Positions 8,144 through 16,864 of a DNA stretch of 46,942 nt are shown one piece after another. Location of the stretch: contig JBDTSW010000003.1 in assembly GCA_039930945.1 (NCBI GenBank), positions 1-46,942 on the forward strand, written 5' to 3'. The notes under the pieces are model-generated. The model saw only the letters and a list, made by a program, of their open reading frames with translations, ran no database searches and was not told the origin of the DNA. How positions within the stretch are numbered: the stretch's first letter is position 1; each line of letters opens with the position of its first letter. Origin of the DNA: JBDTSW01 sp039930945. Its GTDB lineage: Bacteria > Actinomycetota > Thermoleophilia > Solirubrobacterales > 70-9. The translations under genes and the position numbers were made by a program.

Positions 8144-9359
8144 AAGCCTCCTCGGTCGGGGCCGCGACCGTACTACCGGGCGTCGGCGAGGGCGCGCCCG
8201 CCGGGCGCAGCCGCCGCCATCCGCGTCGCGCCGCCAGCGCCAGCACTCCGGCGCCGAAGCCGATCGCGAGGTTGCCGGTGGCGAGGGTGACGACGCCGAC
8301 CCCGCCCGCGATCAGGCGCTCGTCGAGGCGCTCGAGGCGGGCGGCGAGCAGGCCGTGCTGGATCGCCACGAAGCCGAGCATCCCCGCCAGGGCGCCGGGG
8401 ACGAGCAGGGTGAGAAGCGCCGGGAGGGATCTGCCGAAGACGACTCCCAGGGTCAGATAGAGGCCGCCGGTGAAGATCGTGGCGACGGCCGCCCGCGCCC
8501 CCAGCCGGTAGTGCGCGGTGACCCCGCCGGCGCCGTGGCAGACCGGGAGTCCGGCGCTGAGCCCGGCGGCGAGGTTGCTGAGTCCGATCGAGGCCGCCAG
8601 CCGGCCCGGCGTGACCCGGCAAGCGCGCCCGCCGAAGTAACTGCGCTCGGCGTCGGCGGTGGCGACCACCGAGTTGCCGAAGGTGAGTGGGAGCTGGGCG
8701 ATTACGAGCGCCGTCAGCGCGGTCGCGAACGCACCGCCGTGGGGAATCGAGATCGCGACCTGCTGTGGCCCGAGGTCGAGGCCGCCGGGCAGGCCTGAGA
8801 CCGCGATCCCGACCACCGCGCCGCCTCCCAGGACCACGAGGCTGCCCGGGAACCTGCTGCTGCGCTCGCTGGCCAGGAAGAGCAGCGCGCAGGCGCCGGC
8901 CGCGAGCGCGAAGCCGACGACGGCGTCGATCGGCGCCAGGCCCGACCAGTTGCCGCGCGCCGCCAGCTCAATCGCGGCCTTGGCGAGCAGCAGGGCGACC
9001 GCCGCCTGGATCCCCCGCACCAGCACCAGGGGGAATCGGTCGGCGAGCCAGCGCGCGAGCCGCGTGGCCACCAGGAGCCCCATCGCCAGGGCCATCAGCA
9101 GTGCCCCGGCGGCGATCGTGGCCGCGTCGAGCTCGAGCGCGATCGCCGCCGCGGCGAAGGCCTTCAGCGGCTGCACCGGCACCGGCACGGCGAAGAACAG
9201 CGCGGTCGCGATGTAGACGAGGCCGGCCCCGGCGAAGACCGCGGTCGCGTTCAGGCCATTGATCGCGACCAGGGCCACCGCGATCGGGATGAAGAGCCCG
9301 GCATCCCCGAGGCCGCCCGCGATCTCGTGGCGGTCGAGCCTGCCGAGGCTGCGGGACAC
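8106..9359 (-). CDS. MOT1-family molybdate transporter (SulP-like)
   Basis: A 417-aa protein with about 10-12 hydrophobic segments. Both MOT1 signatures are clear: PVPVQPLKAFAAAAI near residue 60 and LPVCHGAGGVTAHYRLGAR in the second half. MOT1 proteins are relatives of SulP sulfate transporters that import molybdate. The GTG start at 9359 follows the moaA stop by a single base (TGA-A-GTG), so it is the second gene of moaA-MOT1-DUF6457. No modABC is seen, so this may be the molybdate route for the surrounding Moco genes. Sulfate as substrate cannot be excluded. Confidence 0.88.
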   Translation of the reverse strand: MSRSLGRLDRHEIAGGLGDAGLFIPIAVALVAINGLNATAVFAGAGLVYIATALFFAVPVPVQPLKAFAAAAIALELDAATIAAGALLMALAMGLLVATRLARWLADRFPLVLVRGIQAAVALLLAKAAIELAARGNWSGLAPIDAVVGFALAAGACALLFLASERSSRFPGSLVVLGGGAVVGIAVSGLPGGLDLGPQQVAISIPHGGAFATALTALVIAQLPLTFGNSVVATADAERSYFGGRACRVTPGRLAASIGLSNLAAGLSAGLPVCHGAGGVTAHYRLGARAAVATIFTGGLYLTLGVVFGRSLPALLTLLVPGALAGMLGFVAIQHGLLAARLERLDERLIAGGVGVVTLATGNLAIGFGAGVLALAARRGWRRLRPAGAPSPTPGSTVAAPTEEAYAGSGVDHLVRP

Positions 9360-9360
9360 T

Positions 9361-10362
9361 TCAGCCGCCGATCGCGCTCATCGTCCGCGCCGGCTGCACG
9401 AAGCCGGGCTCGTTCACCCGGTGCTTCAGCTCCTTGTCCCAGACCGCCTCGCGGACCAGCCGTGCCAACTCGGAGTCGCTCGCACCAGCCCGCAGCGGTC
9501 CCCGCAGGTCGGTCTCATGCAGTGAGAACAGGCAGGTGCGCAGCTTGCCCTCGGCGGTGAGGCGGATCCGGTTGCAGTCGGCGCAGAAGGGCTCGGAGAC
9601 GGGGTTGACGAAGCCGATCTCGCCGCGCCCGTCACGAAAGCGGAAGACGCGGGCCGTCGCCGAGGGCTCGCGAGGCACTTCCTCGAGCGGATGGATCGCC
9701 TCGATCATCGCCCGCAGCTCCGCGCCGGCGAGGACGGCGTCGGGCTCCCAGGCGTGGTCGGCGTCCAGCGGCATGAACTCGATGAATCGCACCTGGTAGT
9801 CGGTCGAGCGCGCGAACTCGACGAAGGGCTCGACCTCGCGTTCGCTGAAGCCGCGGATCGCCAGCGCGTTCACCTTCACCGGCCGCACCTGTCGGTGGCG
9901 GGCGATCGCCTCGAGCCCGCGCAGCACCTGCGGCAGGGCGTCGCGGCGGGTGATCTGGAAGAAGCGGTCGCGCTCGAGCGAGTCGATCGAGACGTTGACC
10001 CGCCGCAGCCCGGCGGCGACGAGGGCGTCGGCGTCGCGCTCGAGCAGATACCCGTTCGTGGTCAGCGCCAGATCCTCGAGCCGATCGATTCCGGCCAGCA
10101 TCGAGACCAGCACGGGGAAGTCGCGTCGCACCAGCGGCTCGCCCCCGGTGAGCCGCACCTCGCGCACGCCCAGGCCCACCAGCAGCCGCACCAGTCGCTC
10201 GATCTCCTCGAAGCGCAGGATCTCGCCGCGCTCGAGCCAGGGCAAGCCGTCCGCCGGCATGCAGTACTGGCAGCGGAAGTTGCAGCGGTCGGTCACCGAG
10301 ACCCGCAGATCGGTGATCGCGCGTCCGTGGCCGTCGCGGAGCTGTTGGGGGTCGGTCTTCAA
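9361..10362 (-). CDS. moaA: GTP 3',8-cyclase MoaA (radical SAM)
   Basis: A 333-aa radical-SAM enzyme that starts Moco synthesis from GTP. The N-terminal cluster motif is CNFRCQYCMP and the SAM-binding GGEP is in VRLTGGEPLVRRDF. The second cluster is carried by CADCNRIRLTAEGKLRTC near the C-terminus, and the tail ends in Gly-Gly as in active MoaA. No ATG fits before the conserved ITDLRVSVTDRC start. I chose TTG at 10362, whose TTGA overlaps the stop of a 9-codon upstream ORF. The start is the least certain part of this call. Confidence 0.92.
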   Translation of the reverse strand: MKTDPQQLRDGHGRAITDLRVSVTDRCNFRCQYCMPADGLPWLERGEILRFEEIERLVRLLVGLGVREVRLTGGEPLVRRDFPVLVSMLAGIDRLEDLALTTNGYLLERDADALVAAGLRRVNVSIDSLERDRFFQITRRDALPQVLRGLEAIARHRQVRPVKVNALAIRGFSEREVEPFVEFARSTDYQVRFIEFMPLDADHAWEPDAVLAGAELRAMIEAIHPLEEVPREPSATARVFRFRDGRGEIGFVNPVSEPFCADCNRIRLTAEGKLRTCLFSLHETDLRGPLRAGASDSELARLVREAVWDKELKHRVNEPGFVQPARTMSAIGG

Positions 10363-10426
10363 GCTCCGATCTCGTTCGTGCTCATGCTTTGCAGGCCGCT
10401 GGCTCTCTGGGCGGGGCCTTAGGGTA
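10359..10426 (-). promoter_or_regulatory. moaA leader: TACCCT hexamer and 8-residue upstream ORF
   Basis: A TACCCT hexamer at 10426-10421 could be a -10 element. Downstream, ATG at 10385 opens a tiny ORF (MSTNEIGA) whose TGA overlaps the proposed TTG start of moaA as TTGA. Coupling of the two is plausible but unproven. I could not fold a convincing Moco riboswitch in this leader. Confidence 0.35.
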
Positions 10427-10555
10427 CGCCACCTCGGGTGTACGTCATCCCTGCAGACGCGTCCGCGGCGACTACTGACCGGGTTCGGAGGTCGGTACGG
10501 ATGCAGGCGCCCGGCCATCGTGCGAGGCTTGTCCTTCAACCGAGGAGGGCAAGCC

Positions 10556-10615
10556 ATGTTCGAGAAGATCGCCGTGGGCCTCGATGGCTCCGAGCGAAAG
10601 ACGGTCGCCGCGTAG
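10556..10615 (+). pseudogene. Truncated universal stress protein start (19 codons)
   Basis: A strong Shine-Dalgarno (GAGGAGG, 10543-10549) precedes an ATG at 10556. The 19-residue product MFEKIAVGLDGSERKTVAA is recognisably the first strand and nucleotide-binding loop of a USP domain. It then stops at TAG 10613-10615, and two bases later a complete USP gene begins. This looks like a USP gene that lost nearly all its body by deletion, leaving its translation signal. The remnant could now act as a leader ORF that delivers ribosomes to the next gene, which has no Shine-Dalgarno of its own. Confidence 0.6.
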
Positions 10616-10617
10616 CC

Positions 10618-11472
10618 ATGGCGACGATCATCGTCGGGGTCGGCGACCACGAGGGGTCTGGCGACGCCGCCAGCCTGGGAGCGGCGCTCGCCGGCATGCT
10701 CGGAGCCGATCTGGTCGTGGCCGCGGCGATCGAGTACGCGCCGCTACCGATCGCGAGGAGCGACTACGACCGCGCCCGGCAGGAGCATTTCGACGAGATC
10801 TTCGCCGGCGTCGACTCTCAGCTGGGTGACTTCCCCTACCGGCGCTTCGAGCTCGATCGCAAGGCCGCGGTCGCGCTCGAGGAGCTGGCGACGGACGAGC
10901 ACGCCGATCTGCTGGTGCTCGGGCATACGCACCACGGCCGCCTCGGCAGGATCTACCCGGGTGCGCTCGGCGACAAGCTGCTCGAGGGAGCGCCGTGCCC
11001 GGTCGCGGTCGCCCCTCCCGACTATGCGAACAGGGAGCACACAGGCTTTGGCACTGTTGGCGTCGCCTACGACGGTGGCCCCGAGGCCAAGGCCGCGCTG
11101 GCGAGCGCCGAGGCCCTGGCGGGCGTGCTCGGCTGCGCGCTGCAGGTGATCACGGTCGCCCCGATCTATCCGGACGTCGATGATCCGATGGCTGACACGC
11201 GAGAGAGCATGTACCGGGAGCGGCAGGCCGTCGGCGTCCGATCGGTCAGCGCGGCGGCGGTCGAGGCGGTGTTCGATCGTGGCGAGCCGGCGCAGGTGCT
11301 CGCCCGCCATGGAGTCGAGCTCGACCTGCTCTTCGTCGGCTCTCGCAGCCATGGGCCGATCCTGCGAACGGTGCTCGGAAGCGTCGGCTCGGAGTTGATG
11401 CGGGCCGCCCCTTGCCCGCTGATCGTTGTCCCCCGCTCCGCCGAGGCGCACGACGCCTTGGCTGCGAGCTAG
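10618..11472 (+). CDS. Tandem-domain universal stress protein
   Basis: A 284-aa cytoplasmic protein with two USP domains. Domain 1 (about 1-137) starts TIIVGVGDHEGS and ends GRLGRIYPGALGDKLLEG, a degenerate form of the ATP-binding G-x2-G-x9-G(S/T) loop. Domain 2 (about 140-280) starts GTVGVAYDGGPEAKAAL and ends with VLGSVGSELM. USPs bind ATP or act in stress signalling; the target is unknown. ATG at 10618 comes two bases after the truncated USP ORF. The stop is 4 nt before the FAD oxidoreductase start, so the two are probably cotranscribed. Confidence 0.88.
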   Translation: MATIIVGVGDHEGSGDAASLGAALAGMLGADLVVAAAIEYAPLPIARSDYDRARQEHFDEIFAGVDSQLGDFPYRRFELDRKAAVALEELATDEHADLLVLGHTHHGRLGRIYPGALGDKLLEGAPCPVAVAPPDYANREHTGFGTVGVAYDGGPEAKAALASAEALAGVLGCALQVITVAPIYPDVDDPMADTRESMYRERQAVGVRSVSAAAVEAVFDRGEPAQVLARHGVELDLLFVGSRSHGPILRTVLGSVGSELMRAAPCPLIVVPRSAEAHDALAAS

Positions 11473-11476
11473 GGCG

Positions 11477-12724
11477 ATGGAACGGCAGCAGGAGGCAGTC
11501 GGAGATACGCCTCGTGTGGTGATAGCCGGTGGCGGCATCGCCGGGCTCGAGGCCGCGCTTGCCCTTCACGACCTCGCACCGGATCTCGCGACCGTCGAAC
11601 TGGTCGCGCCCGATCCCGACTTCACCTACAAGCCGATGGTCGTTGAAGAGCCTTTCTCGTTGGCGCCTCCGCAGCAGCTCGAGCTCGAGCCGCTGCTGCG
11701 GGACCTCGGCATGGGCTTCGTCTCGGCCGCCCTCACCGCCGTCGATCCCGATCAGCACATGGTGGATCTCTCGGACGGAAGGCGCCTGCCCTTCGACCTG
11801 CTGATCGTTGCCGTGGGCGGGCGCACCCGCCCCGCCTACACGAACGTCGAGACCTTTTGGGCCGGGCGCAGCAACCTCCCGATCGACGAGCTGCTCGACC
11901 GCGCGGCGGCCCACCCCAGCCGCACTCTGGCCTTCATCGTGCCGCCGGGCTGCACTTGGCCGCTGCCGCTCTACGAGCTGGCCTTGATGAGTCGACGCCG
12001 GGCCGAGGAGCAGGCCATCTACGGCTTGCGCATCCAGGTGGTGACCCCGGAACGAAGCCCACTGATCGTCTTCGGGTCGGTGCCGAGCCAAGCCATCGCC
12101 ACCCTCCTGCGGGGTCGCGGGATCGATGTCCTCACCGACAGCTATGCGGTCCAGGAGGACGACGGGCGGATGCGCCTGACCCCGGCGGACGCGGTCCTCG
12201 AGGCGGCGGCGATCGTGGCATTGCCCGTGATCGAGGGGCCGGGCGTGCCCGGCCTACCGGCGGACGAGCACGGCTTCATCCCCATCGACGAGCATGCCCG
12301 CGTGTCCGGAGTCGACGGTGTCTACGCGGCGGGCGACGGCACCACCTTCCCGATCAAGCAGGGAGGCCTCGCGACCCAGCAAGCCGACGCTGCGGCCGAG
12401 CAGATCGCCTCGCAGCTCGGGGCAGCCGTTGAGCCCCGGGGGTTTCGTCCGGTCCTGCGAGGCCAGCTGCTCACGGGCGACGAGTCGCTGAACCTCCGCC
12501 AGGAGATCACTGGTGGCCAGGGTGAGGGGACTGCGTCGCTGGACTACCTCTGGTGGCCGCCGCACAAGGTGAGCGGGCGTTACCTGGCGGCCTGGCTCGC
12601 TCACACGAGCCCCAGGGAGGATCTCGAGCCGCCTTCCCGACCGATCGAGGTGGAGATCGCCCTGGCGCGCGATTGGCACGAGCATCCCGCCACGGCCGGC
12701 GGCCATTCGCATTCGACCGACTAG
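11477..12724 (+). CDS. NAD(P)/FAD-dependent oxidoreductase, SQR/NDH-2-like
   Basis: A 415-aa flavoprotein. The FAD dinucleotide fold is at the N-terminus (VVIAGGGIAGLEAAL), followed by the FTYKPMVVEEPF region typical of the sulfide:quinone reductase/NDH-2 group and the second FAD motif GVYAAGDGTTFPIKQGG. Only one cysteine is present (VPPGCTWPL, about residue 157), so the Cys pair used by true sulfide:quinone reductases is missing and SQR activity is unlikely. The tail is His-rich (HEHPATAGGHSHSTD). It is 4 nt from the USP gene. Substrate unknown. Confidence 0.8.
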   Translation: MERQQEAVGDTPRVVIAGGGIAGLEAALALHDLAPDLATVELVAPDPDFTYKPMVVEEPFSLAPPQQLELEPLLRDLGMGFVSAALTAVDPDQHMVDLSDGRRLPFDLLIVAVGGRTRPAYTNVETFWAGRSNLPIDELLDRAAAHPSRTLAFIVPPGCTWPLPLYELALMSRRRAEEQAIYGLRIQVVTPERSPLIVFGSVPSQAIATLLRGRGIDVLTDSYAVQEDDGRMRLTPADAVLEAAAIVALPVIEGPGVPGLPADEHGFIPIDEHARVSGVDGVYAAGDGTTFPIKQGGLATQQADAAAEQIASQLGAAVEPRGFRPVLRGQLLTGDESLNLRQEITGGQGEGTASLDYLWWPPHKVSGRYLAAWLAHTSPREDLEPPSRPIEVEIALARDWHEHPATAGGHSHSTD

Positions 12725-12728
12725 GCCG

Positions 12729-13607
12729 TCAGCCGGCGGCCTCGGCCTCGGCGACGTGCACCGGGGCGGGCGTCAGCGCCGCCGCGAAGACGACGAGCGC
12801 AAAGGCCAGGATCCTCGCCGTGAACGCGAGCGGTTCCTCGGGAACCGGCTCGGAGAAGACGATCGGCCCGGCGGCGATCGTGAATACGTTCGCGGCGACG
12901 CTGGTGACCGCGATCACCGGCACCGCCTTGCCGATCTGCAGGCTGCGCGCCGAGATCACCAGCCCGGCGAAGGAGGCGAGCGCTATCACCAGCGCCAGCG
13001 GGTCGCTGAGGATCGACAGCGCCGAGGCGTCCCCGAGCTTGTCGCTGAGCGCCTTGATCGCGGTGTCCGAGGCCGCCCACAGCAGTCCCGCCGAGGCGCC
13101 GTAGAGGACGCCGGCACGCGGGCTCAGCCGGGCTGCGAAGGCGACGCCGAGCCCGAGCGCCGCGAGCGTGCCGATCCAGAGGGCGAGCGTGGCGGGCTCG
13201 GAGCTCGAATGGGAGCTGTCGCCGGCACCCTCGAGCGTCGCCGCGAGGAAGGCGAGGCCGAGCGCCGCCAGGGCGACCCCGATCCACTCGCGCCGGGTGA
13301 CCCGATGGGCGAACAGCCGGTCGGCGGTGACGGTGAGCAGGACGAGGCCCCCTGCGATCACCGACTGAACCAGCGAGATCGGGGCCAGCGCCAGGGCGCC
13401 GACGTGGAGCCCCCACGAGCAGAGCGCGATCGCGATCCCGAGCACGTACCAGCGTGAGCGGAAGAGAGCCAGCGAGCTTCGCACCGGCCGGCGCAGGCTG
13501 ACCTCGGGCGACTCGACCGCCCCCCGGTGCTTGTAGAGGAAGCCGAGCACCGACCCGAATGCGGTCGCCAGCGCCAGCAGCAACCCGATCTGGACGGACG
13601 CCGACAT
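12729..13607 (-). CDS. DMT-superfamily (EamA/NIPA-like) membrane transporter
   Basis: A 292-aa membrane protein with about nine to ten transmembrane segments arranged as two EamA-like halves. The stretch LALAPISLVQSVIAGGLVLL and the repeated half (IGKAVPVIAVTSVAANVFTIAAG) resemble actinobacterial DMT/NIPA-like proteins. Substrate is not predictable. ATG at 13607 lacks a Shine-Dalgarno; TAGCCT lies 9 nt upstream (13622-13617), suggesting a leaderless transcript. Its stop is 4 nt from that of the convergent FAD oxidoreductase. Confidence 0.78.
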   Translation of the reverse strand: MSASVQIGLLLALATAFGSVLGFLYKHRGAVESPEVSLRRPVRSSLALFRSRWYVLGIAIALCSWGLHVGALALAPISLVQSVIAGGLVLLTVTADRLFAHRVTRREWIGVALAALGLAFLAATLEGAGDSSHSSSEPATLALWIGTLAALGLGVAFAARLSPRAGVLYGASAGLLWAASDTAIKALSDKLGDASALSILSDPLALVIALASFAGLVISARSLQIGKAVPVIAVTSVAANVFTIAAGPIVFSEPVPEEPLAFTARILAFALVVFAAALTPAPVHVAEAEAAG

Positions 13608-13644
13608 GGGCAGGCGAGGCTAGCGGGGAGGCTGTTCGGGTCGG

Positions 13645-13947
13645 TCAGGCGGCCGGGGGAGGCTGCCCGGGCCCGGGGGTCGGGTCGGTGCCGGAGCCGG
13701 GCCCGTGCTCCGGGTGCTCAGCGAGGATCTCATCCGCGGCCGCGGCGTCGCGATCGAGCTGGATCGCCCGCATCGCGTGCTCGTCGGGCAGCTTGTCGAG
13801 GACGGCGTGGATCAGCTCGTGGATCCCGGCCTCCTCGTGGCCGAAGTCATCCAGCAGGGACTTCAGCGCGGTGTGCGTGATCTTCAGCTGCTGCGGGGTC
13901 AGCTCGAGGTGGTAGCGAAACGGTGTGCCGGTGGGCTCGTCTGCCAT
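13645..13947 (-). CDS. Hypothetical small acidic protein
   Basis: I do not recognise this 100-aa soluble protein. It begins RYHLELTPQQLKITHTALKSLLDDFG, continues with an amphipathic helical region containing His and Asp/Glu, and ends in a 25-residue Pro/Gly-rich tail. There is no signal peptide or membrane segment. TAACAT (13960-13955) stands 7 nt before the ATG, so it is probably transcribed on its own as a leaderless message. It lies 18 bp downstream of the wax ester synthase gene on the same strand. Confidence 0.65.
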   Translation of the reverse strand: MADEPTGTPFRYHLELTPQQLKITHTALKSLLDDFGHEEAGIHELIHAVLDKLPDEHAMRAIQLDRDAAAADEILAEHPEHGPGSGTDPTPGPGQPPPAA

Positions 13948-13965
13948 CCCACAGATGTTATGCGG

Positions 13966-15402
13966 CTACGCCGGCGCCGTCTCGGACGCCGCGGCCTGCT
14001 GGGCGGCGGTCGCCTCCGCGATCTCCAGCAGCTCCGCCAGCGAGCGCTCGATCCCGGCGCCGATCTCGCCGACGTCGTCGACCGCGTCGTAGTCGGCGAG
14101 CAGGCCGAAGTTGACCGAGCCGTTGTAGCTCATGATCGCCACGAACAAGGCCTGGTTCGGTGGCAGGAAGCCGACCGGGAAGATGTCCTGGAGCTCGCGG
14201 CCGAGCACGTACATCGGGACCTGCGGGCCGGGGACGTTGGTGACGACGAGGTTGAAGAGCCGGGTGGAGAAGTTGATCCGGGCGGCCTGCGCGAGCAGCG
14301 TCGGCGGGGCGAAGTCGTTCATTCGCGAGATCACCTCGGCGCCCAGCGCCTGCTTCGACTGCTTGATCCCGTCCATGCCCTTGCGCACCAGCGCCAGCCG
14401 CTGGACCGGGTCCTCGACGTAGACGGGGAGCGGCCCGCGCAACGCGGCGATCTTGTTGCCCAGATGCCCGTGCTCGTCGTCGGTACGGATCGAGACGGGG
14501 ACCTGGGCCCGGAGCTCGACGCCCTCGGTGCGGACCCCTCGCTTGTGCAGCCACTCGCGCAGGGCGCCGGTGACCACCGCCAGGACGACGTCGTTGACGG
14601 TTCCCCCGAGCACGTTCTTGATGCGCTTGAACTGCGCCAGGTCGGCGCGCACCCACTCGAAGCGGCGATGCGAGCCGATCTCGACGTTGAGCGGGGTTTC
14701 GGGAGCCGGGTTGGCGAAGTTCCAGCCGACCTCGCTGAGCGCCCGCAGCGATTCGCCTGCCTTGTCGAGCGCGCTCTCCGGGTGCTCGACGGCCTGCTCG
14801 ATCCGGCGGGCGAGGCGGATCGGTGCCGAGAGCACGCCCTCGGCGTCCTTCGCCAGCAGCGTCGCCCCTGAGGGCTCGGGGCTGGGGATCCATTCGTGGT
14901 CAGGCTCGGTGGGCTGGGGAACCGGCGTCAGGTCGAACAGCACCGTGGCGATGTCGACCCCGGAGACGCCGTCGACCAGAGCGTGGTGTGTCTTCGTCAG
15001 GAAGGCGAAGCGCTTTCGGGTCAGGCCCTGCACCAGCCACAGCTCCCACAGCGGCTTGGTCCGGTCGAGCCGCTGCGAGAAGATCCGCGCCGCCATGTTG
15101 CGCAGCTGTTCCTCCGAGCCGGGGGCGGGGAGCGCCGAATGGCGGAGGTGGTATTCGAGGTTGAAGGCGGGGTCGTCGACCCAGAAGGGGCGGCCGGTGG
15201 GAGCGGGGGGGAATGCCAGCTTCTGCCGGAAGCGGGGCACCAGGTGAAGCCGCGAGCGGACGTGGCCGAGCAGGTCGGCGTAGCTTGGCGGCGGCCCTTC
15301 GAAGATCGCGACGGCGCCGACGTGCATGTGGCTGGCCGAGCTCTCGTTGGTCAGAAAGGAGGTGTCGAGAGCGCTGAGGCGGTCCATGTGTCCCTGGGTC
15401 AT
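13966..15402 (-). CDS. Wax ester synthase/diacylglycerol acyltransferase (WS/DGAT)
   Basis: A 478-aa acyltransferase that makes storage lipids from acyl-CoA and fatty alcohol or diacylglycerol, typical of actinobacteria. The N-terminus MDRLSALDTSFL is characteristic, the catalytic HHxxxDG motif is present as HHALVDG near residue 139, and NDVVLAVVTGALREWL and VTNVPGPQVPMYVLG are conserved family blocks. ATG at 15402 has TAAGTT (15414-15409) 6 nt upstream and no Shine-Dalgarno, so a leaderless start is likely; Met6 is an alternative. Confidence 0.93.
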   Translation of the reverse strand: MTQGHMDRLSALDTSFLTNESSASHMHVGAVAIFEGPPPSYADLLGHVRSRLHLVPRFRQKLAFPPAPTGRPFWVDDPAFNLEYHLRHSALPAPGSEEQLRNMAARIFSQRLDRTKPLWELWLVQGLTRKRFAFLTKTHHALVDGVSGVDIATVLFDLTPVPQPTEPDHEWIPSPEPSGATLLAKDAEGVLSAPIRLARRIEQAVEHPESALDKAGESLRALSEVGWNFANPAPETPLNVEIGSHRRFEWVRADLAQFKRIKNVLGGTVNDVVLAVVTGALREWLHKRGVRTEGVELRAQVPVSIRTDDEHGHLGNKIAALRGPLPVYVEDPVQRLALVRKGMDGIKQSKQALGAEVISRMNDFAPPTLLAQAARINFSTRLFNLVVTNVPGPQVPMYVLGRELQDIFPVGFLPPNQALFVAIMSYNGSVNFGLLADYDAVDDVGEIGAGIERSLAELLEIAEATAAQQAAASETAPA

Positions 15403-15482
15403 TGGGAAAACTTACCCGCTCACGCCCAGATGGGTGAGCCGCACCCCCGCGCACACGCCGGCCATCTAGCCTCGCGCCACCG

Positions 15483-16385
15483 ATGCGCCGGATCACCCAC
15501 CCCGTGGCCGTCCTCGCGCTGGTGGCCGTCGCGCTCTCCGCCTGCGGCGACGATGGCCGGCCGGACGCCGGCGACCGCTTTGACGGGCAGGCCGCGCTGG
15601 CCGACGTCGAGGCCCAGGTCGGGCTCGGTCCGCGGCCCTCGGGCTCGTCCTCCTCCAGGGAGACGGTGCGGCTGATCGCCGACCGCCTGCGCGAGGCCGG
15701 GGTCGAGGACGTGCGGGTCCAGCGTCCCCATGCCAACGTCGTCGGCACGATCCCGGGCTCCGAGCCGGGGGCGGTCGTCGTCGGCGCCCACCACGACACC
15801 AAGGCTCGGGTCCCGGGCTTCGTCGGCGCCAACGACGGCGCCTCGGGGGTTGCGGTGGTCCTCGGGCTCGCCGAGTCCCTGCCGCGCCCGCTCGACGGGC
15901 CCTCCATCCACCTGGCCCTGTTCGACGCCGAGGAGGCCCGGGGCGAGCGCGACTTCGAGGCCGACGGCACCCGCGGCAGTCGCCAGTACGTCGCCTACGC
16001 GGAAGCGGGCGGCAGGCAGGGATCGCCCCCGCTGGCCGCGATCCGGGCGACGGTCGTATTCGACATGGTCGGCGACTGCGACCTGCAGATCCCGCGCGAG
16101 GCGGGCTCGGACCCCGGCCTCTACGAGCTGTTCGCCGAGGGCGCCGCGCAGGCCACCGGCGCGCCAGTCCCGTTCACCGGCGAGACCGGGCAGATCCTCG
16201 ACGACCACGTCCCCTTCCGCGAGCGGGGGATCCCCGCCCTGGACCTGATCGACTTCAGCTTCGGCCCGGGACCGGCGCCGGGCGGCTTGTGGCACACCGC
16301 CGGCGACACCTTCGACCGGGTCTGCGCCGCCAGCCTCGACGCGGTCGGCGAGGCCGCGATCCGGGCGATCCCAGCGATCCGCTAG
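15483..16385 (+). CDS. M28-family lipoprotein, glutaminyl-cyclase-like metallohydrolase
   Basis: A 300-aa exported protein with a lipobox (VALSAC, Cys21), so probably lipid-anchored outside the membrane. The zinc-hydrolase residues are visible: GAHHDTK, GANDGASGV, LFDAEEARG, FDMVGD, and WHTAGD at the end. DDHVPFRERGIPALDLID resembles the glutaminyl cyclase branch of M28, so cyclase or aminopeptidase activity are both possible. TAGCCT lies 10 nt before the ATG. Its TAG stop shares CTAG (16382-16385) with the convergent secreted-protein gene. Confidence 0.84.
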   Translation: MRRITHPVAVLALVAVALSACGDDGRPDAGDRFDGQAALADVEAQVGLGPRPSGSSSSRETVRLIADRLREAGVEDVRVQRPHANVVGTIPGSEPGAVVVGAHHDTKARVPGFVGANDGASGVAVVLGLAESLPRPLDGPSIHLALFDAEEARGERDFEADGTRGSRQYVAYAEAGGRQGSPPLAAIRATVVFDMVGDCDLQIPREAGSDPGLYELFAEGAAQATGAPVPFTGETGQILDDHVPFRERGIPALDLIDFSFGPGPAPGGLWHTAGDTFDRVCAASLDAVGEAAIRAIPAIR

Positions 16386-16864
16386 CCCGCGGCCGCCGAC
16401 CAGGCGAGCGCGCCGTCGGTCCGGCAGTACCAGGGCTTCTCGAAGACGGGCCCGTCGAAGCTGATCGTGCCGTGGGTGCGGTTGCGGCGCTTGTTGAAGC
16501 GCCCTTCGATCGTCAGGCCAATCATCGCCGCCTCGGTCTGGTCCGCCTCGAAGGAGCGGTCGCGGCGGACCTTCCAGGCATACGGGCTGCCGGGGTAGAC
16601 GATCCTTGTCGGAGGATCGAGCAGATCGTCGGGCTCCTTCGGGCCGCAGTCGATTGGGACCCCGTCGATGAAGTAGTCGCCGGCCTCGAAGTCGGTGACC
16701 TTGCGGATGCGGCCGCCCCTCTGCGCCACCTCGACCGTCACCGGTGCGTCGTTGACCTCGAGCCCGCCGGTGAGCTCCTTCGTCCCGGCCAGCGCCGGGG
16801 CGGCGGCGCAGAGCGCCGCGGCGATGGCGGCCGCGCAGGCGGTCCTGGCTGCCGCCGCCCTCAT
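16382..16864 (-). CDS. Secreted protein of unknown function
   Basis: A 160-aa protein with an Ala-rich signal peptide (cleavage after about residue 26, APALAG). The mature part has alternating charged and hydrophobic stretches suggestive of a beta fold, with two Cys (IDCGPKEP and WYCRTDG) that could form a disulfide. I do not recognise a family. ATG at 16864 overlaps the upstream aminotransferase stop as ATGA, so it is translated with that gene. Its stop is shared in the CTAG with the M28 gene. Confidence 0.72.
   Translation of the reverse strand: MRAAAARTACAAAIAAALCAAAPALAGTKELTGGLEVNDAPVTVEVAQRGGRIRKVTDFEAGDYFIDGVPIDCGPKEPDDLLDPPTRIVYPGSPYAWKVRRDRSFEADQTEAAMIGLTIEGRFNKRRNRTHGTISFDGPVFEKPWYCRTDGALAWSAAAG

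Noticed and set aside
10363..10555. Moco riboswitch upstream of moaA
   Set aside because: The 193-bp gap is a natural place for one, but I could not find the conserved helices or core bases in the leader by eye. A covariance-model scan (Rfam Moco_RNA) would decide. Apart from the TACCCT, the mini-ORF and the USP ribosome binding site, I see nothing in it.
11477..12724. Calling the flavoprotein a sulfide:quinone reductase
   Set aside because: The general SQR-like layout is there, but only one cysteine is present, so the catalytic Cys pair is missing.
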